Positions 1 through 8,014 of a stretch of DNA of 64,000 nucleotides are shown here, piece after piece. Origin of the DNA: Micropruina sp. (GTDB lineage: Bacteria; Actinomycetota; Actinomycetes; Propionibacteriales; Propionibacteriaceae); the NCBI GenBank assembly GCA_016711205.1, contig JADJTM010000002.1, positions 558,001 to 622,000 of the forward strand, read 5' to 3'. How positions within the stretch are numbered: the first letter of the stretch is position 1; the number at the start of each line of letters is the position of its first letter. The position numbers were made by a program, and so were the translations under genes. Under the pieces are notes generated by a model that searched no databases, was not told the origin of the DNA, and worked only from the letters and a program-made list of their open reading frames with translations.

Positions 1-13
1 GCCGCACCCCCTC

Positions 14-650
14 GTCATCCCGGCGCATGCCGGGATCTCGTGCGGCGCGCTGGGGTCGTGCCCAGGCGTGCGTCCCGCGGGGGTGAGGTCCGGGCATGCG
101 CCGGGATGACGGAGCGTGGGGTGGGAACGAAGATCCCGGCATGCGCCGGGATGACGGGCTGTGGGGTGGACCGTCCGCCCGGCGCACGCTCTCGTCGTCC
201 CGCCGACCCCTCGTCATCCCGGCGGATGCCGGGATCTCGTGCGGCGCGCTGGGGTCGTGCCCAGGCGTGCGTCCCGCGGGGGTGAGATCCTGGCGTTCGC
301 CGGGATGACGCAGTGCCGGCTCGGAACGAAGATCCGGGCATGCGCCGGGATGACGGAGTGTGGGCTCGGAACGAAGGTCCCGGCATGCGCCGGAATGACG
401 GGCTGTGGGGTGGACCGTCCGCCCGGCGCACGCTCTCGCCGTCCCGCCGCACCCCCTCGTCATCCCGCCGCACCCCCTCGTCATCCCGGCGCATGCCGGG
501 ATCTCGTGCGGCGCGCTGGGGTCGTGCCCAGCCGTGCGTCCTGCGGGGTGAGGTCCGGGCATGCGCCGGGATGACGGAGCGTGGGGTGGGAACGAAGATC
601 CCGGCATGCGCCGGGATGACGGAGTGTGGACTGGACCGTCATCCCGCCGC
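14..650. repeat. Array of palindromic intergenic repeats
   Basis: The stretch is built from inverted modules. The GTCATCCCGGC-type arm and its complement GCCGGGATGAC recur many times. The larger block beginning GTCATCCCGG restarts near 14, 213 and 480. Between palindromes there are conserved spacers containing TCGTGCGGCGCGCTGG and GGTGGACCGTCCGCC. Both strands stay open in several frames and give low-complexity Arg/Pro/Gly-rich translations with no recognisable domain, so I do not call genes here. The same palindrome recurs in and around narJ near 43.2 and 43.8-44.0 kb. Confidence 0.85.
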
Positions 651-711
651 ACCATCGGCAGCTGAGGTAGCCCTCTCCCGTCCGGGCTCTCTGCGCGTGA
701 AAGGATCACGT

Positions 712-1155
712 GTGGCTTCTCTCAAACCCGCCCGCGTCTCCCGGGCCGTCGGCCAGGTCGCTCTCGGTACAGCCCTGGCCTTCGCCGGCACCATGCACCT
801 GACCGGTGCCCGCGAAGAGTTCCAGGCCCAGGTGCCGTCCTGGTTCCCGGCCGACCCGGACGTGGTGGTGCTCGCGTCCGGGGTGGTCGAGATCGGTCTC
901 GGGGTCGCACTGCTGACCCTCTGGAAGCAGCCCGCACGCGCCTGGCTCGGCGCGACGACGGCCGCGTTCTTCGTCGCGATCTTCCCGGGCAACGTCGCGC
1001 AGTTCGTCGAGGGCAAGGACGGTTTCGGGCTCGACACCGATCAGGCACGGCTCGTCCGGCTGCTCTTCCAGCCGTTCCTGGTCGTCGGCGCCTTGGCGGC
1101 AACGGACGCCGTCGGCACGCTGCGGCGGCGCCGCGACCCCGCGTCGATCCACTGA
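712..1155 (+). CDS. DoxX-like small membrane protein
   Basis: This is a protein of about 147 residues with four hydrophobic segments: near the N-terminus, then around ASGVVEIGLGVALL, GATTAAFFVAIF and LLFQPFLVVGALAA. The segment pattern and the GTMHLTG stretch resemble DoxX/DUF4267-type membrane proteins, whose exact reaction is unsettled. I chose the GTG at 712 because AAAGGA lies about 6 bases upstream. The frame stays open far upstream, but only through the repeat array, which is probably non-coding. It stands alone before the peptide importer operon. Confidence 0.7.
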   Translation: MASLKPARVSRAVGQVALGTALAFAGTMHLTGAREEFQAQVPSWFPADPDVVVLASGVVEIGLGVALLTLWKQPARAWLGATTAAFFVAIFPGNVAQFVEGKDGFGLDTDQARLVRLLFQPFLVVGALAATDAVGTLRRRRDPASIH

Positions 1156-1265
1156 GCGCGGGCGGCGGGCGACGACGTCCGGCCTTGTCCCGCAGATAAC
1201 AGGTTGAACACAACTCGGTGTCAGGACTGCCGTGTTCGCTGACCGGCCGCTAGCGTGCCCCCAAA

Positions 1266-1284
1266 CGGCGGCGCTGCGCCGCCG
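1266..1284 (+). promoter_or_regulatory. GC-rich hairpin in the leader of the peptide importer
   Basis: CGGCGGCG and CGCCGCCG form an 8-bp stem with a 3-nt CTG loop, ending about 22 nt before the GTG start of the substrate-binding protein. A TAGCGT hexamer upstream (around 1253) could be the -10 element, which would place the hairpin at the 5' end of the mRNA. The hairpin is visible; its role in stability or initiation is inferred. Confidence 0.4.
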
Positions 1285-1305
1285 GGACACGATGGGAGAA
1301 ATTGA

Positions 1306-2979
1306 GTGAGTAAGACCATCCCCCTACGCCGCGGGGTGGCCGCAACCGCGGCGATCGCCCTGCTCGTCGGATTCGGCGGCTGCGTCCAGAGCCAGCGTGA
1401 GACGGCCAGCCCCGGTGCCACCGCGGGCGGCACCAAGGACATGTTCGTGTTCGCGGCTTCGTCCGACCCGGTCATGCTCGACCCTGCGATGGCCAGCGAC
1501 GGCGAGACCTTCCGCGTCGCCCGCCAGCAGTTCGAGGGGCTGATCGGCACCAAGCCCGGCACCACCGAACTGGAGCCCCTGCTGGCGACCGAGTGGAAGG
1601 CGGCGGCCGACAACGCCTCGTTCACCTTCACGCTGCGCGAGGGGGTCAAGTTCTCAGACGACACCGACTTCAACGCCGAAGCGGTCTGCGCCAACTTCGA
1701 CCGCTGGTTCAACTGGACGGGCATCAACCAGTCCGAGAACATCTCGTACTACTACGGCAAGCTGATGCGCGGCTTCAAGACCGGCGACAACGCCGCTGAT
1801 GCGCTGTACAAGAACTGTGAGGCCACCAGCCCCACCGAGGTGACGATCAACCTCAACAGCCCCTTCGTGCACTTCCCGGACGCCATGACGCTGCCGGCCT
1901 TCTCGATGCAGTCGCCGACCGCACTGAAGAAGTTCAACGCCGACAACACCAGCGGCACCGAGGACGATCCGCGCTTCTCTGAGTACGCCACCGAGCACCC
2001 GACCGGCACCGGTCCGTTCGTCTTCGAGTCCTGGGACCGCGGCCAGCAGGTCAAGCTCAAGCGCAACGACAACTACTGGGGCGAGAAGGCCAAGGTCTCC
2101 GAGGTGATCATTCGCACCATCTCGGATTCGAAGGCCCGCACCCAGGAGCTGCAGGCTGGCAACATCGACGGCTACGACCTGGTGGCCCCGGCCGATCAGG
2201 CCACGCTGAAGAGTGGCGGCTTCCAGATTCTCAACCGCCCGGCGTTCAACATTCTCTACCTGGGCATGAACCAGAAGGTGAAGGCCCTCTCGGACCTCAA
2301 GGTGCGTCAGGCCCTCGCCTATGCGATCGACAAGGACGCCCTGATCAAGCAGGTGATGCCCGAGGGCACCACGGCCGCGATCAACTTCATGCCCGACAAC
2401 GTGACCGGCTGGAACGGCAGCGTCGAGAAGTACGCCTACAACCCCGACAAGGCCAAGCAGCTGCTCAAGGAGGCCGGGCAAGAGAACCTGACCCTCGAGT
2501 TCAACTACCCGACCGGCGTGTCCCGGCCGTACATGCCTTCGCCCGAAGACATCTACGCCTCGCTGAAGGCGCAGCTCGAAGCGGTCGGCGTCAAGGTCAC
2601 CCCGGTGGCCAACAAGTGGAGCCCCGACTACCTGCAGGTCATCCAGGGCGGCAGCAGCCACGGCATCCACCTGCTCGGCTGGACCGGTGACTACAACGAC
2701 CCCGACAACTTCATCGGCGTCTTCTTCGGCACCAAGTCCAACGAGTGGGGCTTCGACAACCCCGAGCTGTTCAACGCTCTCAAAGAGGCCCGCGCCATGG
2801 GCGATGCCGCGGCTCAGAAGGCCAAGTACGAAGAGATCAACGCCATGATCGCCGATTTCGTGCCGGGCGTTCCGCTCACCCACGCCCCGCCGTCCCTGGC
2901 TTTCGCCAAGGGCGTTCAGGGTTACGTGCCCTCGCCGATCCAGGACGAGGTCTGGAACGTGGTGTCGATTACCAAGTGA
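1306..2979 (+). CDS. ABC transporter substrate-binding lipoprotein, family 5 (peptide type)
   Basis: This is the extracytoplasmic receptor of a dipeptide/oligopeptide (DppA/OppA-like) importer. The N-terminus has basic residues, a hydrophobic helix and a lipobox-like GFGGC with Cys at about residue 26, so it should be a membrane-anchored lipoprotein. The rest (about 530 residues) fits the SBP_bac_5 fold, including DPVMLDPAMASDGETF near the start and the YNDPDNF region near the end. GGGAGA precedes the GTG start. It is followed by two permeases and two ATPases on the same strand, a complete Dpp/Opp cassette. The true ligand (peptide, nickel or glycoside) cannot be told from sequence alone. Confidence 0.93.
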   Translation: MSKTIPLRRGVAATAAIALLVGFGGCVQSQRETASPGATAGGTKDMFVFAASSDPVMLDPAMASDGETFRVARQQFEGLIGTKPGTTELEPLLATEWKAAADNASFTFTLREGVKFSDDTDFNAEAVCANFDRWFNWTGINQSENISYYYGKLMRGFKTGDNAADALYKNCEATSPTEVTINLNSPFVHFPDAMTLPAFSMQSPTALKKFNADNTSGTEDDPRFSEYATEHPTGTGPFVFESWDRGQQVKLKRNDNYWGEKAKVSEVIIRTISDSKARTQELQAGNIDGYDLVAPADQATLKSGGFQILNRPAFNILYLGMNQKVKALSDLKVRQALAYAIDKDALIKQVMPEGTTAAINFMPDNVTGWNGSVEKYAYNPDKAKQLLKEAGQENLTLEFNYPTGVSRPYMPSPEDIYASLKAQLEAVGVKVTPVANKWSPDYLQVIQGGSSHGIHLLGWTGDYNDPDNFIGVFFGTKSNEWGFDNPELFNALKEARAMGDAAAQKAKYEEINAMIADFVPGVPLTHAPPSLAFAKGVQGYVPSPIQDEVWNVVSITK

Positions 2980-3003
2980 TCTTTCGCTGATCTCTTGATC
3001 TGC

Positions 3004-3045
3004 GGGCCGGGTCGGTACCACTATTACGTGGGCCCGACCCGGCCC
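3004..3045 (+). terminator. Intra-operon hairpin between binding protein and permease
   Basis: GGGCCGGGTCG (3004-3014) pairs perfectly with CGACCCGGCCC (3035-3045), an 11-bp stem with a 20-nt loop. There is no T run after it. Hairpins at this place in ABC importer operons often stabilise the binding-protein message or attenuate the downstream genes, giving excess receptor. That role is inferred here. Confidence 0.6.
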
Positions 3046-3064
3046 CCTAGCCCAAAGGCCCCGC

Positions 3065-4087
3065 ATGCTCAGGTTCGCCGTCCGCCGCATTCTGCTGCTG
3101 GTTCCGGTGCTGTTCGGGCTGAGCGTGCTGCTGTTCCTGTGGCTTCGTGCGCTGCCGGGCGACCCCGCCCGGGCCCTGCTAGGCGAGAAGGCGACGCCCG
3201 AGGCCATCGCCCGCATCAACGCGCAGTACGGCTTCGACCAGCCGATCCTGCAGCAGTACCTCACCTATGTCGGTCAGCTCGTCCGTGGCGACTTCGGCAG
3301 CAGCCCCCGCACCGGTGAGCCGGTGGTCGAGACGTTCCTGCTGCGCTTTCCGGCCACCATCGAGCTCGCCCTCGCCGCCTTGTTGTTCGCGGTGGTCATC
3401 GGCATTCCGCTGGGGTACCTCGCCGCCAAGCGGGCCGGCGGGATGATCGACACCCTCACTGTCTCGGCCTCGCTGGCCGGCGTGGTGGTTCCGGTCTTCG
3501 TGCTCGCTTACCTGCTCAAGGTGGTGTTCGCGGTCGGGCTGCCCGGTTGGGAATGGCTGGCGGTGCTGCCCTCGTCCGGTAGACAGTCGGTCACCATCGA
3601 CGCCACCCACGTGACCAACTTCTACGTGCTGGACGGGCTGCTGACCGGCGAGCTGGACGCCGCCTGGGACGCGATCCTGCACCTCATCCTGCCCGCCATC
3701 GCCCTGGGCAGCATTCCGTTGGCCATCATCGTGCGAATGACCCGCGCCTCGGTGCTGGACGTGCTGCACGAGGACTATGTGCGCACCGCCCGGGCCAAGG
3801 GCCTGCCCTCCGGCCTGGTCAGCAGGCGCCACGTGCTGCGCAACGCGCTGCTGCCGGTCACCACCACGATCGGCCTGCAGACCGGTGCCCTGCTCGCCGG
3901 TGCGGTGCTGACCGAATCGGTGTTCGCGATCAACGGCATCGGCTCCTATCTGTTCGAGGCCATCTCGAACCTGGACTTCGCCGTGCTGCAGGGCTTCATC
4001 GTGTTCATCGCGCTGGTGTATGCGTTGGTGAACCTGGTGGTCGACCTGTTGTACGGCCTGATCGATCCGAGGTTGAGAACCCGATGA
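3065..4087 (+). CDS. Peptide ABC transporter permease (DppB-like)
   Basis: This 340-residue inner-membrane permease starts with the typical MLRFAVRRILLLVPVLFG helix and the ALPGDPARALLG loop of DppB/OppB. The cytoplasmic EAA-type coupling loop lies around YVRTARAKGLPSGLVSRRHVLRNALLP. It forms the translocation pore with the next gene, whose ATG overlaps its stop by 4 bp (ATGA), indicating translational coupling. Length and membrane layout are normal for the family. Confidence 0.93.
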   Translation: MLRFAVRRILLLVPVLFGLSVLLFLWLRALPGDPARALLGEKATPEAIARINAQYGFDQPILQQYLTYVGQLVRGDFGSSPRTGEPVVETFLLRFPATIELALAALLFAVVIGIPLGYLAAKRAGGMIDTLTVSASLAGVVVPVFVLAYLLKVVFAVGLPGWEWLAVLPSSGRQSVTIDATHVTNFYVLDGLLTGELDAAWDAILHLILPAIALGSIPLAIIVRMTRASVLDVLHEDYVRTARAKGLPSGLVSRRHVLRNALLPVTTTIGLQTGALLAGAVLTESVFAINGIGSYLFEAISNLDFAVLQGFIVFIALVYALVNLVVDLLYGLIDPRLRTR

Positions 4088-5103
4088 GCGCCGACGAACC
4101 GCACCGCAGCCGCACCGACGACCAGTGGGGCGACGACGACCTGCCGGTCATTCCCGACATCGCTGTCGCCACGTCCGTCGGGCTGATCGAACGGCCGCCG
4201 CTGCTCGCCGAAGCGATGGGCGACGACGGCGTCCACGAAGAGGGCACCAGCCTGTGGAAGGGCGCGTTCCAGCGCCTGGTCCGCAACCCGTCGGCGATCA
4301 TCGGCGCGGTGATCGTGGCCGGCTTCGTGCTGATCGCGGTGTTCGCGCCCGTGCTGGCCCCGTACGAGCCGGCCGGGTCGCAGTGGATCAGCCAGATCAC
4401 CCCGTCCACGTTGCCTCCGTTCTCGCCGGAGCATCCGCTGGGCCTCGACCCGTTCGGCTCCGACCTGCTCACCCAGCTCATCTTCGGGGCCCGGCAGTCG
4501 CTGATCATCGGCGTTGTCAGCACCGTGCTCGGGCTGATCGGCGGTGCGATCCTGGGCGGCCTGGCCGGTGCCTTCGGCGGCTGGGTGGACGTGCTGGTGA
4601 TGCGCCTGGTCGACATTCTGCTGTCCATTCCCTCGCTGCTGCTGGCGGTGTCGGTGGCCGCGGTGATGGGTCGGCAGCCGCTGGCCATCATGGTCGCCAT
4701 CGCGGCCGCCCAGGTGCCGATCTTCGCCCGGCTGCTGCGCGGTTCGATGCTGTCCGAATCACGCAAGGACTACGTACTCGCGTCCTGGTCGCTCGGCCTG
4801 CGCCGGCGCACCATCACGATGGGTCACGTGCTGCCCAACTCGCTGGGGCCGGTGCTCGTCCAGGCCACGCTGTCGCTGGCCACGGCGATCATCGAGGTCG
4901 CGGCCCTGTCATACCTCGGCCTGGGCGATCCCGACCCGGCCGTGGCCGAATGGGGACGCATGCTGGTCAAGGCGCAGGAGCGGCTGCAGTCCGCCCCGCA
5001 CCTGACCCTGTTCCCCGGCATCTGCATCGCCGTCACCGCGCTCGGTTTCACCCTGCTCGGCGAGGCGCTGCGCGAGGCCCTCGACCCGAAGTCGAGGCGG
5101 TGA
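4084..5103 (+). CDS. Peptide ABC transporter permease (DppC-like)
   Basis: This is the partner permease of the importer (339 residues). A cytoplasmic N-terminal tail of about 70 residues, longer than usual and acidic, precedes the first membrane helix (IGAVIVAGFVLIAVFAPVLA). The HPLGLDPFGSDLL motif typical of DppC/OppC follows. The coupling loop is at YVLASWSLGLRRRTITMGHVLPN. It overlaps the previous gene by 4 bp and is followed after two bases by the first ATPase gene. Confidence 0.93.
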   Translation: MSADEPHRSRTDDQWGDDDLPVIPDIAVATSVGLIERPPLLAEAMGDDGVHEEGTSLWKGAFQRLVRNPSAIIGAVIVAGFVLIAVFAPVLAPYEPAGSQWISQITPSTLPPFSPEHPLGLDPFGSDLLTQLIFGARQSLIIGVVSTVLGLIGGAILGGLAGAFGGWVDVLVMRLVDILLSIPSLLLAVSVAAVMGRQPLAIMVAIAAAQVPIFARLLRGSMLSESRKDYVLASWSLGLRRRTITMGHVLPNSLGPVLVQATLSLATAIIEVAALSYLGLGDPDPAVAEWGRMLVKAQERLQSAPHLTLFPGICIAVTALGFTLLGEALREALDPKSRR

Positions 5104-5105
5104 CC

Positions 5106-6089
5106 ATGCGCGAACCGTTGCTCGAGATCGACAACCTGAGCGTCACGTTCCGGCGTCGCCGCTCCGTGACCCGGGCCGTGGACGGGGTGAGCTACTCGGT
5201 CGCGCCCGGCGAGATCGTCGGCGTGGTGGGCGAATCGGGTTCGGGCAAGTCGGTCACCGTGCTGGCGCTGATGGGCCTGCTGCCCGATCGCGGCGTCGAG
5301 GTGACCGGGCAGGTGCGCTACAACGGACGCGACCTGCTCAGCCTCGGCGATTCCGAGATGGCCAAGCTGCGGGGCCGCGAGATCGCGATGGTCTTTCAGG
5401 ACCCGATCAGTTCGCTCAACCCGGTGGTGCCCATCGGGGTGCAGGTCTCCGAGGTGCTGCTGGCGCACACCAAGACCACCCGCAAGGCGGCCATGGCCGA
5501 GTCGGTCGACCTGCTGCGCCGCTGCGGCATTCCCGACCCCGACCGGCGGCTGAAGGAATACCCGCATCAGCTCTCGGGCGGCATGCGGCAGCGGGCACTG
5601 ATCGCCATGGCGCTGGCCTGCAAGCCCAAGCTGCTGATCTGTGACGAGCCGACCACCGCGCTCGACGTGACGATTCAGGCACAGGTGCTCGAACTGCTCA
5701 AAGAACTGGTCACCGACTCGGGCACGGCGATGATCATGATCACCCACGACCTGGGTGTGGTGGCCGGCCTGTGTGACCAGGTGAACGTGATGTACTCCGG
5801 ACGCATCGTCGAGGCCGCACCCCGGGGCGAACTGTTCGCGCACCCACGGCATCGCTACACCCACGGACTGCTCGCCTCCATTCCGCGCCTCGACCTGCCC
5901 CGCGGCGACCCGCTGCACCCGATTCCCGGTACTCCGCGCGACACCGTCGCGTGGGCCAAGGCGTGCGCGTTCGCGCCTCGCTGCATGCATGCCACCGACG
6001 ACTGCGTCCGGCCCGACCTGCCGCTGCAACCCCTGCCCGATTCGCCGCCGGACCATCCGGTGCGCTGCGTCCACCCAGCGGAGGCCTGA
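5106..6089 (+). CDS. Peptide ABC transporter ATPase (DppD-like)
   Basis: This is a cytoplasmic ATPase of 327 residues that drives import. Visible motifs are Walker A GESGSGKS, Q-loop MVFQDP, signature LSGGMRQR, Walker B LLICDEP and the H-loop MITHDLG. The C-terminal oligo_HPY region has CAFAPRC and a further Cys pair, typical of DppD/OppD. The frame is open far upstream inside dppC, but the real start is the ATG at 5106, two bases after the dppC stop. Confidence 0.93.
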   Translation: MREPLLEIDNLSVTFRRRRSVTRAVDGVSYSVAPGEIVGVVGESGSGKSVTVLALMGLLPDRGVEVTGQVRYNGRDLLSLGDSEMAKLRGREIAMVFQDPISSLNPVVPIGVQVSEVLLAHTKTTRKAAMAESVDLLRRCGIPDPDRRLKEYPHQLSGGMRQRALIAMALACKPKLLICDEPTTALDVTIQAQVLELLKELVTDSGTAMIMITHDLGVVAGLCDQVNVMYSGRIVEAAPRGELFAHPRHRYTHGLLASIPRLDLPRGDPLHPIPGTPRDTVAWAKACAFAPRCMHATDDCVRPDLPLQPLPDSPPDHPVRCVHPAEA

Positions 6090-6090
6090 G

Positions 6091-7182
6091 ATGGTTGAGC
6101 CTGTCGAAACCCCGCCGGTGGCATCCGAGCCGGACCGCGACGACCTGCTGGTCGTCGAGAACCTGCAGGTGCACTTTCCGATCAAGCGCGGCCTCGTGTT
6201 CGACCGCACCGTCGGCCACGTGAAGGCGGTGGACGGGGTCTCGCTGCGGGTCCGTCGCGGCAGTACCTACGGCCTGGTCGGCGAGTCCGGCTGCGGCAAG
6301 TCCACCTTCGGCCGCGCCGTCCTGCGGCTCGAAGAACCGACCGGCGGAACCGTCATGCTCGACGGCGAGAGCGTCACCGGCCTCAAGGGCGAAGCGCTGA
6401 GGCAGGCCCGCCGGCGCATGCAGATGGTGTTCCAGGATCCGCTGGCCTCGCTCGACCCGCGCCAGTCCGTCCAGAGCCTGATGATCGAGCCGCTGCGGGT
6501 GCACCAGCCCGCCCCGAACGACCAGCTGGTGGCGCGGGCGGCCGAGATGCTCGAACTGGTCGGCATGCCCCGCGCGGCGCTGGCCAAGTATCCGCACGAG
6601 TTCTCGGGCGGCCAGCGGCAGCGCATCGGCATCGCGCGTGCGATGATCCTCAACCCCGAACTGGTGATCGCCGACGAACCCGTCTCGGCCCTCGACGTCT
6701 CGGTGCAGGCCCAGGTGATCAACCTGCTCGAGAAGCTGCAGCGCGAGTTCGGGCTCACCTACATCGTGATCGCCCACGACCTGGCGGTGGTGCGGCACAT
6801 CTCGGACGTCGTCGGCGTGATGTACCTCGGCCAGATGGTCGAAGAGGCCGGTTCGGACGACCTGTACGCCCAGCCGCTGCACCCGTACACGATCGCGTTG
6901 ATGTCGGCGATCCCGATCCCCGACCCCGAGGTCGAGGACCGGCGGGAACGCATTCTGCTGCGCGGCGACCTGCCCAGCCCGGCCAACCCGCCGTCCGGCT
7001 GCCGCTTTCACACCCGCTGCCCCTACCGTCAGCCGACCCGGTGCGACACCGACGAGCCCCACCTGCGTGAGATCGAGGGCCACCCGGGCCGTCGGGTGTC
7101 GTGCCACTGGGCCGAGCAGATCGCGTCCGGCGAGGTACAACCCATGGATTCCCTGGTGGTCGAGGCCGTCGCCGCCGACTGA
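6091..7182 (+). CDS. Peptide ABC transporter ATPase (DppF-like)
   Basis: This is the second ATPase of the importer, 363 residues, pairing with the DppD-like protein. Motifs are Walker A GESGCGKS, MVFQDPLASLDPR, signature FSGGQRQR, Walker B LVIADEP and H-loop IAHDLAVV. The oligo_HPY tail has GCRFHTRCPYR. The first codons (6093-6110) are encoded by GGTTGAGCCTGTCGAAAC, a sequence I recognise as a widespread actinobacterial intergenic repeat. It supplies the VEPVET extension before the conserved domain begins near residue 18. Confidence 0.92.
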   Translation: MVEPVETPPVASEPDRDDLLVVENLQVHFPIKRGLVFDRTVGHVKAVDGVSLRVRRGSTYGLVGESGCGKSTFGRAVLRLEEPTGGTVMLDGESVTGLKGEALRQARRRMQMVFQDPLASLDPRQSVQSLMIEPLRVHQPAPNDQLVARAAEMLELVGMPRAALAKYPHEFSGGQRQRIGIARAMILNPELVIADEPVSALDVSVQAQVINLLEKLQREFGLTYIVIAHDLAVVRHISDVVGVMYLGQMVEEAGSDDLYAQPLHPYTIALMSAIPIPDPEVEDRRERILLRGDLPSPANPPSGCRFHTRCPYRQPTRCDTDEPHLREIEGHPGRRVSCHWAEQIASGEVQPMDSLVVEAVAAD

Positions 7183-7212
7183 CCCGCTGGTCCCCCCGCC
7201 CCACCCAGGGGT

Positions 7213-7270
7213 GCTCGCCCAACTATTTGGCGCTCGCGAAGCTTGGCGAGCCCCAAATAGTTGGGCGAGC
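7213..7270. terminator. Long inverted repeat, probable bidirectional terminator
   Basis: The arms 7213-7235 and 7248-7270 pair at 22 of 23 positions (GCTCGCCCAACTATTTGG against its complement), with a 12-nt loop. It sits between the converging dppF-like and whiB genes, which suits termination from both sides. The arms are AT-richer in the middle than their surroundings. The structure looks like a mobile repeat unit recruited as a terminator. Confidence 0.65.
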
Positions 7271-7310
7271 GCCAACGACGTCAGCCCCTCAACAGGACCG
7301 CCCGACCGGC

Positions 7311-7877
7311 TCAGGCAACCCGCTGCACGCGCCGGCGACGTGGGGCCCCCACCACGGTGGCGTACGCGGCCAGCACCCGCTCCATGGTCGGCTTGACCAC
7401 GGTCAAGCTCACCTCGCCGGACGCCTCGCGGGCCCGGCGCATGTGCCTCTTCACCGTCGACAGCGAGCAGCCCAGCCGCATCGCGAGCGTTTCGAGGCTC
7501 TCGTGCGGGTTCGCCTGCCGCAGCCGGACGACCTCGTCGTGGTTGAGCTGCCGGGCGCCACGGACGACGCCCGCGAACGCGTCGAAGTCCTCGGGCTCGA
7601 CCTTGACCCCCAGCGCCAGCCGGAGCTGCGTGCGCTGGGCCGGGGTGGTGCCGGCGGCGAACCCGGCCACGTCATGGTCGACCACCGCCTCGTACAGGCA
7701 TGAGCGGAACAGTGGGCAGTCGTCGCAGACGGCCGCGGCGCGTGCGGTCAGCAGCGTGAGCGCACGTTCGTTCTCGGCACCGCGCCGAGCCTGGGTCGGC
7801 TCCTCCAACAACTGATGCTGAAACACGGCCGGGTCGTCGATGCAGGCGGCGCGCTCGCTGCGGATGCTGTGCGTCAT
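7311..7877 (-). CDS. WhiB-family iron-sulfur transcriptional regulator with C-terminal HTH
   Basis: This 188-residue protein has the WhiB cluster-binding pattern: one Cys in RAACIDDP, then VCDDCPLFRSC supplies three more. It is followed by a VAGFAAGTT turn, the equivalent of the usual GVWGG-type motif. Unlike short Wbl proteins it continues into a helix-turn-helix-like region (HESLETLAMRLGCSLSTVKRHMRRA), which resembles sigma-70 region 4 or LuxR HTH. I chose the ATG at 7877 rather than the upstream ATG at 7949, because the family begins just before the first Cys. A purine-rich GGAAG lies 11 bases upstream. Confidence 0.85.
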   Translation of the reverse strand: MTHSIRSERAACIDDPAVFQHQLLEEPTQARRGAENERALTLLTARAAAVCDDCPLFRSCLYEAVVDHDVAGFAAGTTPAQRTQLRLALGVKVEPEDFDAFAGVVRGARQLNHDEVVRLRQANPHESLETLAMRLGCSLSTVKRHMRRAREASGEVSLTVVKPTMERVLAAYATVVGAPRRRRVQRVA

Positions 7878-8014
7878 GTTCGTTCTCGCTTCCGTGACTG
7901 GTCCTCGTCGGGGTTGGACGCGGAAAGTCACGATTCGGTTGCAGTTCACCCCGAAAACACCCTGAGTGGGCGGCTACCCTGGCTCTGACTACGTATTCCA
8001 GGGGAGCCCTACCC

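Noticed and set aside
1..650. CRISPR array
   Set aside because: Repeats are palindromic and unevenly spaced, the spacers are themselves repeated, and no cas gene is present.
15..711. Overlapping Arg/Pro-rich open frames in the repeat array on both strands
   Set aside because: They follow the repeat periodicity, occur in several frames at once and have no domain; open frames are expected in such GC-rich palindromes.
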